A stretch of 6,278 nucleotides of DNA from Streptococcus sp. UBA6071 (GCA_002436115.1 DIXV01000138.1:34350-40627), one strand, 5' to 3'; positions 1-5,346 are shown, counted from the first letter of the stretch. The notes: generated by a model from the sequence alone, not told the origin. Numbers and translations are program-made.

Positions 1-40
1 TGATGACGATGATGACGATGACGACAAGAAGGATGACTAA
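1..40 (+). CDS. 3' end of an unidentified gene with a poly-aspartate C-terminus (partial)
   Basis: Reading from base 2, the codons give DDDDDDDDKKDD and then a TAA stop at 38-40. Only this tail is inside the window, so the gene cannot be identified. A run of aspartates ending in lysines is a disordered acidic tail. Such tails occur on some nucleic-acid or ribosome-associated proteins and on the RNA polymerase delta subunit, but nothing here separates those options. The codons alternate GAT and GAC, so the DNA is a short near-repeat (GATGAC units). The gene converges on murF and is followed by the hairpin at 131-160. The frame is supported by an uninterrupted acidic run, a stop codon and a terminator about 90 bases later. 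The identity is unknown. Confidence 0.55.
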   Translation, partial: DDDDDDDDKKDD

Positions 41-130
41 TCGTTCCTTGGGTCACAAAGGCTAGCAAATGATTAAATCAAAGCAAATCATTCTCTAACA
101 AGAAATGGATTTGACTTAAGATGACATAAA

Positions 131-160
131 AAAGACTTGGAGAATCACTTCCAAGTCTTT
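131..160 (-). terminator. Rho-independent terminator of murF, probably bidirectional
   Basis: An 11-bp perfect stem (131-141 AAAGACTTGGA paired with 150-160 TCCAAGTCTTT) encloses an 8-base loop. Read on the minus strand, the stem ends in a run of six T residues (the complement of the A run at 128-133), the classic intrinsic-terminator form. It lies about 20 bases past the murF stop. On the plus strand the 3' arm ends in TTTATT, a weaker U tract, so it may also stop transcripts of the acidic-tail gene arriving from the left. One hairpin would then serve both convergent genes. Confidence 0.85.
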
Positions 161-178
161 ATTAGTTAGCTTGATAGG

Positions 179-1525
179 TTAGGATAGGCCTTCTAAGTCC
201 TCTACGACTTCGTCTAATTTCATAGAACGGCTTCCTTTGATGAGGATTTGGTCCTTCGCCTGAAGTTTTGCATTGAGGTCCCTTTTCAACTGATCAAATT
301 GTTCCGTTTCCACATAGTATTTGACTCTTGGGTCTTCCGCTAGATAATCTGCTAAGGTCTTTATATCTGTTCCATAAAGGAAAATAGCATCCAATTCATT
401 TGTTAAGGCATGGTAGAGGTCGGCATGCATTTTAAGAGAATCGGGGCCTAATTCTTTCATATCAGCTAAAAGGACAATTTTTTGACCGCCCGCGTTTCGA
501 GGGATACTGCTAAAGGTCTCCAATATCAGGTGCATAGCTGTTGGATTAGCATTATAAACATCAGAAAGGATATCGGCTCCATTCTTGGCTGTTTTCCATT
601 CGGTACGGTTTCGGCTCAATACCATCTGACTAAGGGCTTCTTTAATCTTTTCTTGGCTGATGCCACAAACGGTTGCAACATAGGCAGCTAGCATAGCATT
701 GGTTGCATTGTATTTGCCTGTCACAGGAAGGGTTAGGGAGAGTTCTAAAAAGTTCGTTTTAAAGCTTAAGCTGTCCTTTGCCTCTACTAAATCCACCAAA
801 TAAAGATCAGCTGACTCACCAAAGGTTACAATTTGCTGTTCCGTGGGCAAATAAGGGCTAATGATAGGGTCGTCTGGGACTAACAAAAGGCCTTTACGAT
901 CCATTCCATCAGCAATCTGAAGTTTCCCTTGAGCAATTTTGTCTCGTGTGCCGAAGAATTCCAAATGGGCCTCTCCGATTAAGGTTACCACAGCAATGTT
1001 TGGCTTTGCAATTTCGGATAACAGTTGAATATCTCCTAAACGGTCTTGTCCCATTTCAAGGACAAGTTTCTCCGTATCCTCAGGCATGTGACAGATAGTG
1101 TAGGGTAACCCAATTTCATTATTATAATTCCCTTGGGTCTTATAGGTTTTATAGGTGGTTGCTAGAAGACGGTGAATCATATCTTTTGTTGTAGTTTTGC
1201 CGTTTGAGCCTGTCACTGCAATGACGTCTACCTGCATTTTCTCCAGGTAATATTTGGACAATTGCTGAAAAGCGGTCAAACAATCGTCAACTAAGAGATG
1301 TGGAGTTTCTAGCGGTTTCTCAGAGAATGTAGCCAGAGCCCCTTTTTTTAAGGCCACTTCAATAAAGTCATGTCCATTGCGATTACCTCTGAGAGGAAGA
1401 AATAAATCTCCCGGAGAAATCTTACGGCTATCAAACTCGATATTCTGAAGCTGATAGTCAGGGTAGACCGTCACATCATTTTGGACAACAATATGCCGAG
1501 CAATTTCATGTAAGGTTAGTTTCAT
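179..1525 (-). CDS. murF: UDP-N-acetylmuramoyl-tripeptide--D-alanyl-D-alanine ligase MurF
   Basis: MurF is the cytoplasmic ATP-dependent ligase that adds D-Ala-D-Ala to UDP-MurNAc-tripeptide (L-Lys type in streptococci), completing the pentapeptide used for peptidoglycan. The 448-residue protein has the usual Mur ligase layout. An N-terminal substrate domain covers about residues 1-100 (FDSRKISPGDLFLPLRG at 31-47). The central ATPase domain has the P-loop VTGSNGKTTT at 104-113 and NYNNEIGLP at 133-141. The C-terminal domain carries NRTEW at 306-310, SDVYNANPTAM at 321-331, ADMKELG at 354-360 and KGSRSMKLDEVV at 430-441. The length is normal and nothing is truncated. The ATG at 1525 has a purine-rich AAAGAGAA upstream on the minus strand. 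In many streptococci murF follows ddl (recollection). Here the gene upstream is the divergent ilvA, so murF appears monocistronic with its own promoter and terminator. Confidence 0.97.
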   Translation of the reverse strand: MKLTLHEIARHIVVQNDVTVYPDYQLQNIEFDSRKISPGDLFLPLRGNRNGHDFIEVALKKGALATFSEKPLETPHLLVDDCLTAFQQLSKYYLEKMQVDVIAVTGSNGKTTTKDMIHRLLATTYKTYKTQGNYNNEIGLPYTICHMPEDTEKLVLEMGQDRLGDIQLLSEIAKPNIAVVTLIGEAHLEFFGTRDKIAQGKLQIADGMDRKGLLLVPDDPIISPYLPTEQQIVTFGESADLYLVDLVEAKDSLSFKTNFLELSLTLPVTGKYNATNAMLAAYVATVCGISQEKIKEALSQMVLSRNRTEWKTAKNGADILSDVYNANPTAMHLILETFSSIPRNAGGQKIVLLADMKELGPDSLKMHADLYHALTNELDAIFLYGTDIKTLADYLAEDPRVKYYVETEQFDQLKRDLNAKLQAKDQILIKGSRSMKLDEVVEDLEGLS

Positions 1526-1561
1526 TTATCGATTCTCTTTCTTGTTTCACTAGCTCAAAAT

Positions 1562-1640
1562 AGAAGAGCTTCTGCCTTTTCATTATATCATAATTAAAAG
1601 TGATCTTCCTTTCTTTGCCAAATCTTGCTGTCGCTCTTCT
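1562..1640. repeat. 8-bp inverted repeat bracketing the murF promoter
   Basis: AGAAGAGC at 1562-1569 is exactly the reverse complement of GCTCTTCT at 1633-1640. Allowing a 3-base bulge, the match extends outward through AAAAT (1557-1561) and ATTTT (1644-1648). The two arms lie on either side of the murF -10, one in the early leader and one about 50 bases upstream of the -10. This placement would suit a looping operator, but an 8-bp repeat over about 80 bases can occur by chance. I do not recognise a known regulator site. Confidence 0.3.
1582..1590 (-). promoter_or_regulatory. murF promoter, extended -10
   Basis: The minus strand reads TGATATAAT, a perfect TATAAT hexamer (1582-1587) with the TGn extension (1588-1590). 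No good TTGACA lies at 16-18 bases upstream; the sequence at 17-bp spacing is AGGAAG. Transcription would begin near 1575, giving a leader of about 50 bases before the murF ATG. I see no riboswitch or attenuator hairpin in that leader. Confidence 0.75.
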
Positions 1641-1642
1641 CA

Positions 1643-1657
1643 AATTTTAAAATAAGT
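1643..1657 (+). promoter_or_regulatory. Possible CodY-box-like site upstream of ilvA
   Basis: AATTTTAAAATAAGT matches the published CodY consensus AATTTTCWGAAAATT at 11 of 15 positions. It lies about 25 bases upstream of the weak ilvA -35. CodY represses branched-chain amino acid genes in many Firmicutes, so a site before ilvA makes biological sense. Four mismatches in an AT-rich spacer is weak evidence, and a chance match is quite possible. Confidence 0.3.
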
Positions 1658-1680
1658 TGCTCGCTTATCTAAGATTTATA

Positions 1681-1709
1681 CTGGAAAAATCAAGAGATTT
1701 TGGTATAAT
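1681..1709 (+). promoter_or_regulatory. ilvA promoter, extended -10 with weak -35
   Basis: TGGTATAAT at 1701-1709 gives a perfect TATAAT (1704-1709) with the TGn extension. At 17-bp spacing the -35 position holds CTGGAA (1681-1686), three of six matches to TTGACA. Transcription should start near 1716, leaving a leader of only about 25 bases. That is too short for a T-box or leader-peptide attenuator, so control would act at initiation. The promoter also places the TTG at 1657 upstream of the transcript and so helps choose the ATG at 1741. Confidence 0.8.
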
Positions 1710-1740
1710 AGAAGGGATTTTAAGCAGGAAAGAGGTTCTT

Positions 1741-2991
1741 ATGTTAAAAGCGAACGATGTGGTGCGTGCCTATCATGTGCTCAAGGATGTGGTAGTTCGG
1801 ACATCGCTAGATTATGACCGATACCTCTCCGAAAAATATGGAGCAAGGATTTATCTAAAAAGAGAAAATGCTCAGAAGGTTCGATCCTTCAAATTACGTG
1901 GCGCTTATTTTGCAATCAGTCAACTAAAAAAGGATGAAAGAACCCGTGGGGTTGTTTGTGCATCGGCGGGAAATCATGCTCAAGGCGTTGCCTACACTTG
2001 TCATGAAATGAAGATACCTGCGACTGTTTTTATGCCTGTGCCGACCCCTCAACAAAAGATCGGGCAAGTCAAATTTTTTGGTGAGGAGTATGTGACGATC
2101 AAACTGGTTGGAGATACTTTCGATGAATCCGCCCAAGCTGCCATGGATTACACAAAAGAAAATGAAATGACCTTCATTGATCCTTTTGATAATGAAGATG
2201 TTCAAGCGGGTCAAGGGACCGTTGCTTACGAAATTTTTGAAGATGCTCAGCGAGAAAGTATTGTTTTTGATCAAATTCTGATTCCTGTCGGTGGCGGAGG
2301 TTTGATATCTGGGATGTCTACCTATCTTAAGGAGGTGGCTCCTCAGATAAAACTCGTTGGAGTTGAGGCTAAGGGAGCTCGATCTATGGCAGCCGCTTTT
2401 GAAGCAGGACACCCCATCAAGCTAGATAGGATTGATAAGTTTGCAGATGGTATTGCGGTGCAAAAGGTTGGTCAGACAACCTTTGAGATTGCGCGAAAAA
2501 ATGTTGATGACTTAATCGGTGTTGACGAGGGATTAATTTCTGAAACAATCATAGACCTTTACTCTAAGCAAGGAATTGTAGCAGAGCCAGCAGGAGCTGC
2601 TTCGATTGCTGCTCTAGAAGTGCTCAAAGATCACATTAAAGGAAAGACTATTTGTTGCATCATTTCTGGAGGAAATAACGATATTAATCGGATGCCTGAA
2701 ATGGAAGAACGTGCCCTCATTTATGATGGCGTCAAGCATTATTTTATCGTCAATTTTCCGCAAAGGCCAGGTGCCCTAAGAGAATTTGTTAATGATATTT
2801 TAGGGCCTAATGATGACATTACTCGATTTGAATACATTAAACGTGCCAATCGTGGAAAAGGACCAGTCCTCATCGGGATTACTCTTGGGGATAAGCGAGA
2901 CTATCAGGACTTTTTGAAGCGTATGGAAGCTTTTGACCCTACCTTTATCAATCTTCATGGGAATGAGACCCTCTACAACATGTTGGTCTGA
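1741..2991 (+). CDS. ilvA: Threonine dehydratase (deaminase), biosynthetic short form
   Basis: This PLP enzyme deaminates L-threonine to 2-oxobutanoate and ammonia, the committed step from threonine to isoleucine. The 416-residue protein has a fold-type II PLP domain at about 1-330. VRSFKLRGAY at 47-56 contains K51, the expected Schiff-base lysine. SAGNHAQG is at 75-82, the phosphate-binding glycine loop PVGGGGLISG at 182-191 and SGGNND at 309-314. The C-terminal part from about 333 (HYFIVNFPQRPGALREFV) is a single ACT-like regulatory domain, typical of the Bacillus/Streptococcus short form rather than the two-domain 514-residue E. coli enzyme. The ATG at 1741 is preceded by GGAAAGAGG with a 5-base gap. 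A TTG at 1657 would extend the frame by 28 codons but lies upstream of the promoter -10. No ilvBNC or ilvD gene is adjacent, so ilvA stands alone here. It could read through into the SPFH gene, as no terminator separates them. Confidence 0.96.
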   Translation: MLKANDVVRAYHVLKDVVVRTSLDYDRYLSEKYGARIYLKRENAQKVRSFKLRGAYFAISQLKKDERTRGVVCASAGNHAQGVAYTCHEMKIPATVFMPVPTPQQKIGQVKFFGEEYVTIKLVGDTFDESAQAAMDYTKENEMTFIDPFDNEDVQAGQGTVAYEIFEDAQRESIVFDQILIPVGGGGLISGMSTYLKEVAPQIKLVGVEAKGARSMAAAFEAGHPIKLDRIDKFADGIAVQKVGQTTFEIARKNVDDLIGVDEGLISETIIDLYSKQGIVAEPAGAASIAALEVLKDHIKGKTICCIISGGNNDINRMPEMEERALIYDGVKHYFIVNFPQRPGALREFVNDILGPNDDITRFEYIKRANRGKGPVLIGITLGDKRDYQDFLKRMEAFDPTFINLHGNETLYNMLV

Positions 2992-3007
2992 AATTCCTTG
3001 TTTTTCC

Positions 3008-3036
3008 TTTATAAAAATATTGAGGTATGTTATAAT
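3008..3036 (+). promoter_or_regulatory. SPFH-gene promoter, extended -10
   Basis: TGTTATAAT at 3028-3036 contains a perfect TATAAT (3031-3036) and the TGn extension. TTTATA at 3008-3013, 17 bases upstream, matches TTGACA at four of six positions. Transcription should start near 3043, with a short leader before the ATG at 3071. The ribosome binding site AAGGAGGG (3057-3064) sits 6 bases before that ATG and is the strongest in the window. Confidence 0.8.
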
Positions 3037-3070
3037 AGAGGTAGTTGAAACCTTACAAGGAGGGTGTTTT

Positions 3071-3958
3071 ATGGCTTTTTATCTTATTTTATTAATTTTA
3101 CTGCTTCTAGTCCTAATTCTTTTGGGTTCTGGTCTCTATGTCGTTAAGCAACAGACCGTAGTGATTATTGAGAGATTTGGGAAATACCAGCGAACATCTT
3201 CTGCTGGGATCCAGTTTAAAATCCCTTTTGGAATTGACCATATCGCTGCTCGTATCCAACTTCGGATGCTTCAGAGTGAGCTAGTAGTTGAAACCAAGAC
3301 AAATGATAATGTGTTTGTGACACTCAATATTGCTACTCAATACCGAGTGAATGAGTCTAATGTGACAGACGCTTACTACAAGCTTATGCGACCAGAATCT
3401 CAAATAAAATCCTATATCGAAGATGCTTTGCGTTCCTCTGTTCCGAAGCTAACGCTAGATGAACTCTTTGAGAAAAAAGATGAAATCGCTTTGGAAGTCC
3501 AACATCAAGTGGCTGAAGAAATGTCAACCTACGGTTATATTATTGTTAAAACATTGATTACCAAGGTTGAACCAGATGCTGAAGTGAAACAATCCATGAA
3601 TGAAATCAATGCTGCACAACGAAAACGTGTCGCTGCTCAAGAGTTGGCCAATGCAGATAAGATTAAAGTTGTGACGGCTGCAGAAGCTGAAGCAGAAAAA
3701 GACCGCCTTCACGGGGTTGGTATTGCTGAGCAACGTAAGGCTATTGTAGATGGTTTATCTGAGTCTATCCAAGAACTCAAAGAGGCCAATGTGAGTCTTT
3801 CTGAAGAACAAATCATGTCTATTCTTTTAACCAACCAATATTTGGACACCCTCAATACCTTTGCAGATAAAGGAAATCAAACGATCTTCTTACCAAATAG
3901 CCCACAAGGAGCCGAAGATATTCGCACACAGCTATTATCTGCCTTAAAAGCGATGTAG
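3071..3958 (+). CDS. SPFH/Band-7 (prohibitin-homology) membrane protein, HIR/QmcA-like
   Basis: The 295-residue protein is a membrane-anchored SPFH protein of the stomatin/prohibitin/flotillin superfamily. These form oligomeric scaffolds that organise membrane microdomains or partner with membrane proteases. Residues 3-25 are a strongly hydrophobic leucine-rich anchor. The SPFH domain follows (VVKQQTVVIIERFGKYQR at 24-41, ETKTNDNVFVTLNIATQYR at 74-92, ALRSSVPKLTLDELFE at 119-134). A charged, probably coiled-coil region at about 130-230 includes MNEINAAQRKRVAAQE (176-191), an EAEAEK stretch and GIAEQRKAIVDGL (217-229). The last 60 residues (EEQIMSILLTNQYLDTLNTF) are probably for oligomerisation. 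The wording of these motifs is very close to plant hypersensitive-induced reaction proteins as I remember them. No NfeD partner gene is adjacent. An in-frame ATG at 2933, inside ilvA, is rejected because promoter and ribosome binding site both lie downstream of it. The precise cellular role is unknown. Confidence 0.93.
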   Translation: MAFYLILLILLLLVLILLGSGLYVVKQQTVVIIERFGKYQRTSSAGIQFKIPFGIDHIAARIQLRMLQSELVVETKTNDNVFVTLNIATQYRVNESNVTDAYYKLMRPESQIKSYIEDALRSSVPKLTLDELFEKKDEIALEVQHQVAEEMSTYGYIIVKTLITKVEPDAEVKQSMNEINAAQRKRVAAQELANADKIKVVTAAEAEAEKDRLHGVGIAEQRKAIVDGLSESIQELKEANVSLSEEQIMSILLTNQYLDTLNTFADKGNQTIFLPNSPQGAEDIRTQLLSALKAM

Positions 3959-3983
3959 GATAAGATAGAAATAGGGTAAATAT

Positions 3984-4012
3984 TTGCGGAATGATATTAT
4001 ATATGCTATAAT
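3984..4012 (+). promoter_or_regulatory. Promoter of the small HTH-like gene, extended -10
   Basis: TGCTATAAT at 4004-4012 is a perfect TATAAT (4007-4012) with the TGn extension. TTGCGG at 3984-3989 lies 17 bases upstream and keeps the TTG of the -35. Transcription should start near 4019, about 32 bases before the ATG at 4051. No terminator follows the SPFH stop at 3958, so the gene may also be reached by read-through. Confidence 0.8.
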
Positions 4013-4050
4013 TTATTGTAGTCAGGATTATAATAAAGGAGGAATATGGC

Positions 4051-4260
4051 ATGACAAATTATGAAAAGGTTGAAGCAGTTGTCGACTGGGTTCGTGAAAA
4101 GAAATTAACTGGATATCGTATTAGTAAAGAGACGAATGCTCGTGAAATGTCAATTATTGCTCTTGCTCAAGGGCGTGCAAAAATTGATAATATCTCATTT
4201 GCAACAGCTCTTGGATTGATCGAGTTTTACGATAAAAACCACAAAAAATACGAATCTTAA
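4051..4260 (+). CDS. Small helix-turn-helix-like protein of unknown function, 69 aa
   Basis: I do not recognise this as a named family. The sequence reads like a minimal Cro/CI (XRE) DNA-binding domain with no other domain. A first helix runs about 3-18 (YEKVEAVVDWVREKK). TGYRISKETNAREMSIIALAQG at 20-41 then follows the pattern of helix 2, turn, recognition helix and the closing polar-Gly seen in XRE proteins. A further helix runs about 48-61 (ISFATALGLIEFYD), and the tail is basic. There is no signal peptide or membrane segment. AGGAGG at 4037-4042 sits 8 bases before the ATG at 4051. Another ATG at 4046 is too close to that site and meets a TGA after two codons. The gene has its own promoter and a strong terminator. 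It could be a regulator of itself or of neighbouring genes; the DNA-binding role is inferred from pattern only. That it is a real gene is much surer. Confidence 0.85.
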   Translation: MTNYEKVEAVVDWVREKKLTGYRISKETNAREMSIIALAQGRAKIDNISFATALGLIEFYDKNHKKYES

Positions 4261-4273
4261 TTTCCCTAGGAAT

Positions 4274-4314
4274 AAAAATAAAAGACTTGAGGTAACCTCA
4301 GGTCCTTTATTTTT
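4274..4314 (+). terminator. Strong rho-independent terminator after the small HTH-like gene
   Basis: Arms at 4274-4292 and 4296-4314 form a 19-bp hairpin around a TAA loop. GAGG pairs with CCTC at the top and AAAAATAAA pairs with TTTATTTTT at the base. There is one A-C mismatch and one G-U pair. The 3' arm itself supplies the U-rich tract. It starts 14 bases after the stop at 4260 and closes the ilvA, SPFH and HTH-like run. It is nearly symmetrical and could also work on the minus strand. Confidence 0.88.
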
Positions 4315-4505
4315 GTAAAATCAGCTTAAAATCTAGAAAAAGGAAGTAAGCAGCACTTAGAGGGGATTTCTTAGCCTATTTTAAAAACTGAATATGGCTG
4401 GTAGAAGAAGTAAGGCCTTAGCTGTTATCAATTTAGTGACACTCGAAAAGGAAGGGAAAGAATAGCAAAGAGATCTTGAAGGACTACCTTAAGATGGGAA
4501 ATGGA
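4315..4505. other. Gene-poor spacer with a possible decayed reading frame
   Basis: About 190 bases separate the two terminators. I see no promoter, ribosome binding site, tRNA, convincing structured RNA or known repeat. The only coding-like trace is a 23-codon plus-strand frame at 4394-4465, beginning MAGRRSKALAVINLV and ending at TAG. A second frame just after it (4464 onward, reading SKEILKDYLKMGNGKTPE) has no start codon. The first frame lacks a Shine-Dalgarno site. The two together might be a frameshifted remnant of one gene, but this could equally be chance in a purine-rich spacer. Confidence 0.25.
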
Positions 4506-4535
4506 AAAACACCAGAAAGACTTATCTGGTGTTTT
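4506..4535 (-). terminator. Rho-independent terminator of rsmG
   Basis: An 11-bp perfect stem (4506-4516 AAAACACCAGA paired with 4525-4535 TCTGGTGTTTT) has an 8-base loop. On the minus strand the last arm runs into TTTTT (complement of 4505-4509). The hairpin begins 3 bases past the rsmG stop. On the plus strand it is followed by CTTTTA, so it may work in both directions and shield rsmG from transcription coming from the left. Confidence 0.85.
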
Positions 4536-4538
4536 CTT

Positions 4539-5252
4539 TTATAGAGGGGTTTTGCTGGGGGTCCCTGCTTTACGAGGGTATTTATTAGGCGTTTCTTTCT
4601 TTTTAACCACCACAGTTATATTACGAGAATCGCCGTTAGGAAGTTGGTAGTCAACTGAACGGTCCAGTTGGCTAAAGAGAATACGGAGAGCTTTTTGGGA
4701 TTGAGCAAGTTCTTCTTCAATATTGGAAGCTTTCAAGGCAATGAGTCTACCATTCAATTTTAGATAGGGGATGGTGAGTTCACTTAAAACAGGGAGTTTA
4801 GCTACTGCGCGTGCTGTAACGACGTCAAATTTCGCACGAAAGGTCGCTTGATGGGCAAAATCTTCTGCTCGCCCATGGTAAAAATGTACCTTTGTAAGGT
4901 CTAATTCATTGGCGAGATACTGCAAAAAGTGGATTCGCTTATTTAGGGAGTCAATGATGGTGATTTCGAGATGAGGGAAGAGGATTTTCATAGGAAGACT
5001 AGGAAATCCAGCTCCAGCACCAATATCCAAAAGGTGAATGGGCTCATTTTTAATCAGGCCTTGAAAGATTGGTGCTAGTGAATCGTAAAAGTGTTTAAGA
5101 TAGACCTCATTTTTATCTGTAATAGCTGTCAAGTTGATTTTGGTATTCCACTCAACTAAAATCTGGAAATAACGGTCAAACTGCATTTTTTGTTTTTGAG
5201 ACAAGGGAAATCCTTGGTTATCTAAGTGGTCATAAAACGTTTGGACTTGCAT
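4539..5252 (-). CDS. rsmG: 16S rRNA (guanine-527-N7)-methyltransferase RsmG (GidB)
   Basis: RsmG uses S-adenosylmethionine to methylate N7 of G527 in the 530 loop of 16S rRNA; loss commonly gives low-level streptomycin resistance. With the start at 5252 the protein is 237 residues, the usual streptococcal length. Visible features are [13 protein letters not shown] (33-45), HFYDS (54-58), the SAM-binding loop [16 protein letters not shown] (74-89), the acidic residue D101 after the second strand (TIIDS), and [11 protein letters not shown] (146-156). The tail is basic and proline-rich ([16 protein letters not shown]), as in other Firmicute RsmG proteins. The chosen ATG has AAAAAGG 6 bases upstream on the minus strand. 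An in-frame ATG at 5291 adds 13 residues, but it has no ribosome binding site and overlaps the promoter -10. The gene stands alone and is divergent from lemA. Confidence 0.95.
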   Translation of the reverse strand: MQVQTFYDHLDNQGFPLSQKQKMQFDRYFQILVEWNTKINLTAITDKNEVYLKHFYDSLAPIFQGLIKNEPIHLLDIGAGAGFPSLPMKILFPHLEITIIDSLNKRIHFLQYLANELDLTKVHFYHGRAEDFAHQATFRAKFDVVTARAVAKLPVLSELTIPYLKLNGRLIALKASNIEEELAQSQKALRILFSQLDRSVDYQLPNGDSRNITVVVKKKETPNKYPRKAGTPSKTPL

Positions 5253-5281
5253 AAGATACCTTTTTCTTTTGAATTCCTTAT

Positions 5282-5290
5282 ATTTTACCA
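5282..5290 (-). promoter_or_regulatory. rsmG promoter, extended -10
   Basis: The minus strand reads TGGTAAAAT: a TAAAAT hexamer (5282-5287, five of six to TATAAT) with a TGn extension at 5288-5290. Transcription would start near 5275, about 23 bases before the ATG at 5252. The -35 position 17 bases upstream (ATCAAA on the minus strand) is poor and falls on the lemA -10, so the two divergent promoters overlap. A second minus-strand TATAAT at 5322-5327 is an alternative, with a longer leader. Confidence 0.55.
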
Positions 5291-5306
5291 TATTTTAACT
5301 AATATT

Positions 5307-5315
5307 TGATATAAT
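5307..5315 (+). promoter_or_regulatory. lemA-htpX promoter, extended -10
   Basis: TGATATAAT at 5307-5315 is a perfect TATAAT (5310-5315) with the TGn extension. No convincing -35 is present at 16-18 bases. Transcription would start near 5322, giving a leader of about 25 bases. The ribosome binding site AAAGGAGA (5331-5338) sits 8 bases before the lemA ATG at 5347. Confidence 0.75.
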
Positions 5316-5346
5316 AGTCTTATTATATTCAAAGGAGATTAAGAAA

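Noticed and set aside
2..28. DDDDK-encoding DNA resembling an epitope-tag or enteropeptidase linker from a vector
   Set aside because: The rest of the window is ordinary streptococcal chromosome with no vector sequence, and the run continues with native-looking codons to a stop and terminator.
85..112. Imperfect hairpin (AAATCATTCT with AGAAATGGATTT) in the spacer after the acidic-tail gene
   Set aside because: It has bulges and no U tract, and a much better terminator follows at 131-160.
482..691. 69-codon plus-strand frame opposite murF
   Set aside because: It is antisense to the conserved C-terminal domain of MurF, with no ribosome binding site or family resemblance.
1657..1740. In-frame TTG start that would add 28 residues to IlvA
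   Set aside because: It lies upstream of the extended -10 at 1701-1709, has no ribosome binding site, and the added residues do not resemble the family. The ATG at 1741 gives the usual length.
1924..2412. 162-codon open frame antisense to ilvA
   Set aside because: It lies wholly opposite a clearly conserved gene, has no ribosome binding site or recognisable domain, and has low-complexity, Ser/Asn/Phe-rich content typical of antisense shadow.
2933..3070. In-frame ATG inside the end of ilvA that would add 46 residues to the SPFH protein
   Set aside because: It overlaps ilvA in another frame and precedes the promoter at 3028-3036. AAGGAGGG directly before the ATG at 3071 marks the true start.
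4007..4032. Inverted TATAAT/ATTATA pair before the small HTH-like gene as a possible autoregulatory operator
   Set aside because: It is six AT-only bases in very AT-rich DNA, one arm is simply the promoter -10, and there is no further symmetry.
3524..4052. Short antisense frames over the SPFH gene and the following spacer
   Set aside because: The composition is cysteine-, phenylalanine- and isoleucine-rich and looks like antisense shadow. There are no start signals and no recognisable family.
5253..5291. Upstream ATG for RsmG adding 13 residues
   Set aside because: It has no Shine-Dalgarno and covers the likely rsmG -10. The ATG at 5252 gives the standard 237 residues with AAGG upstream.
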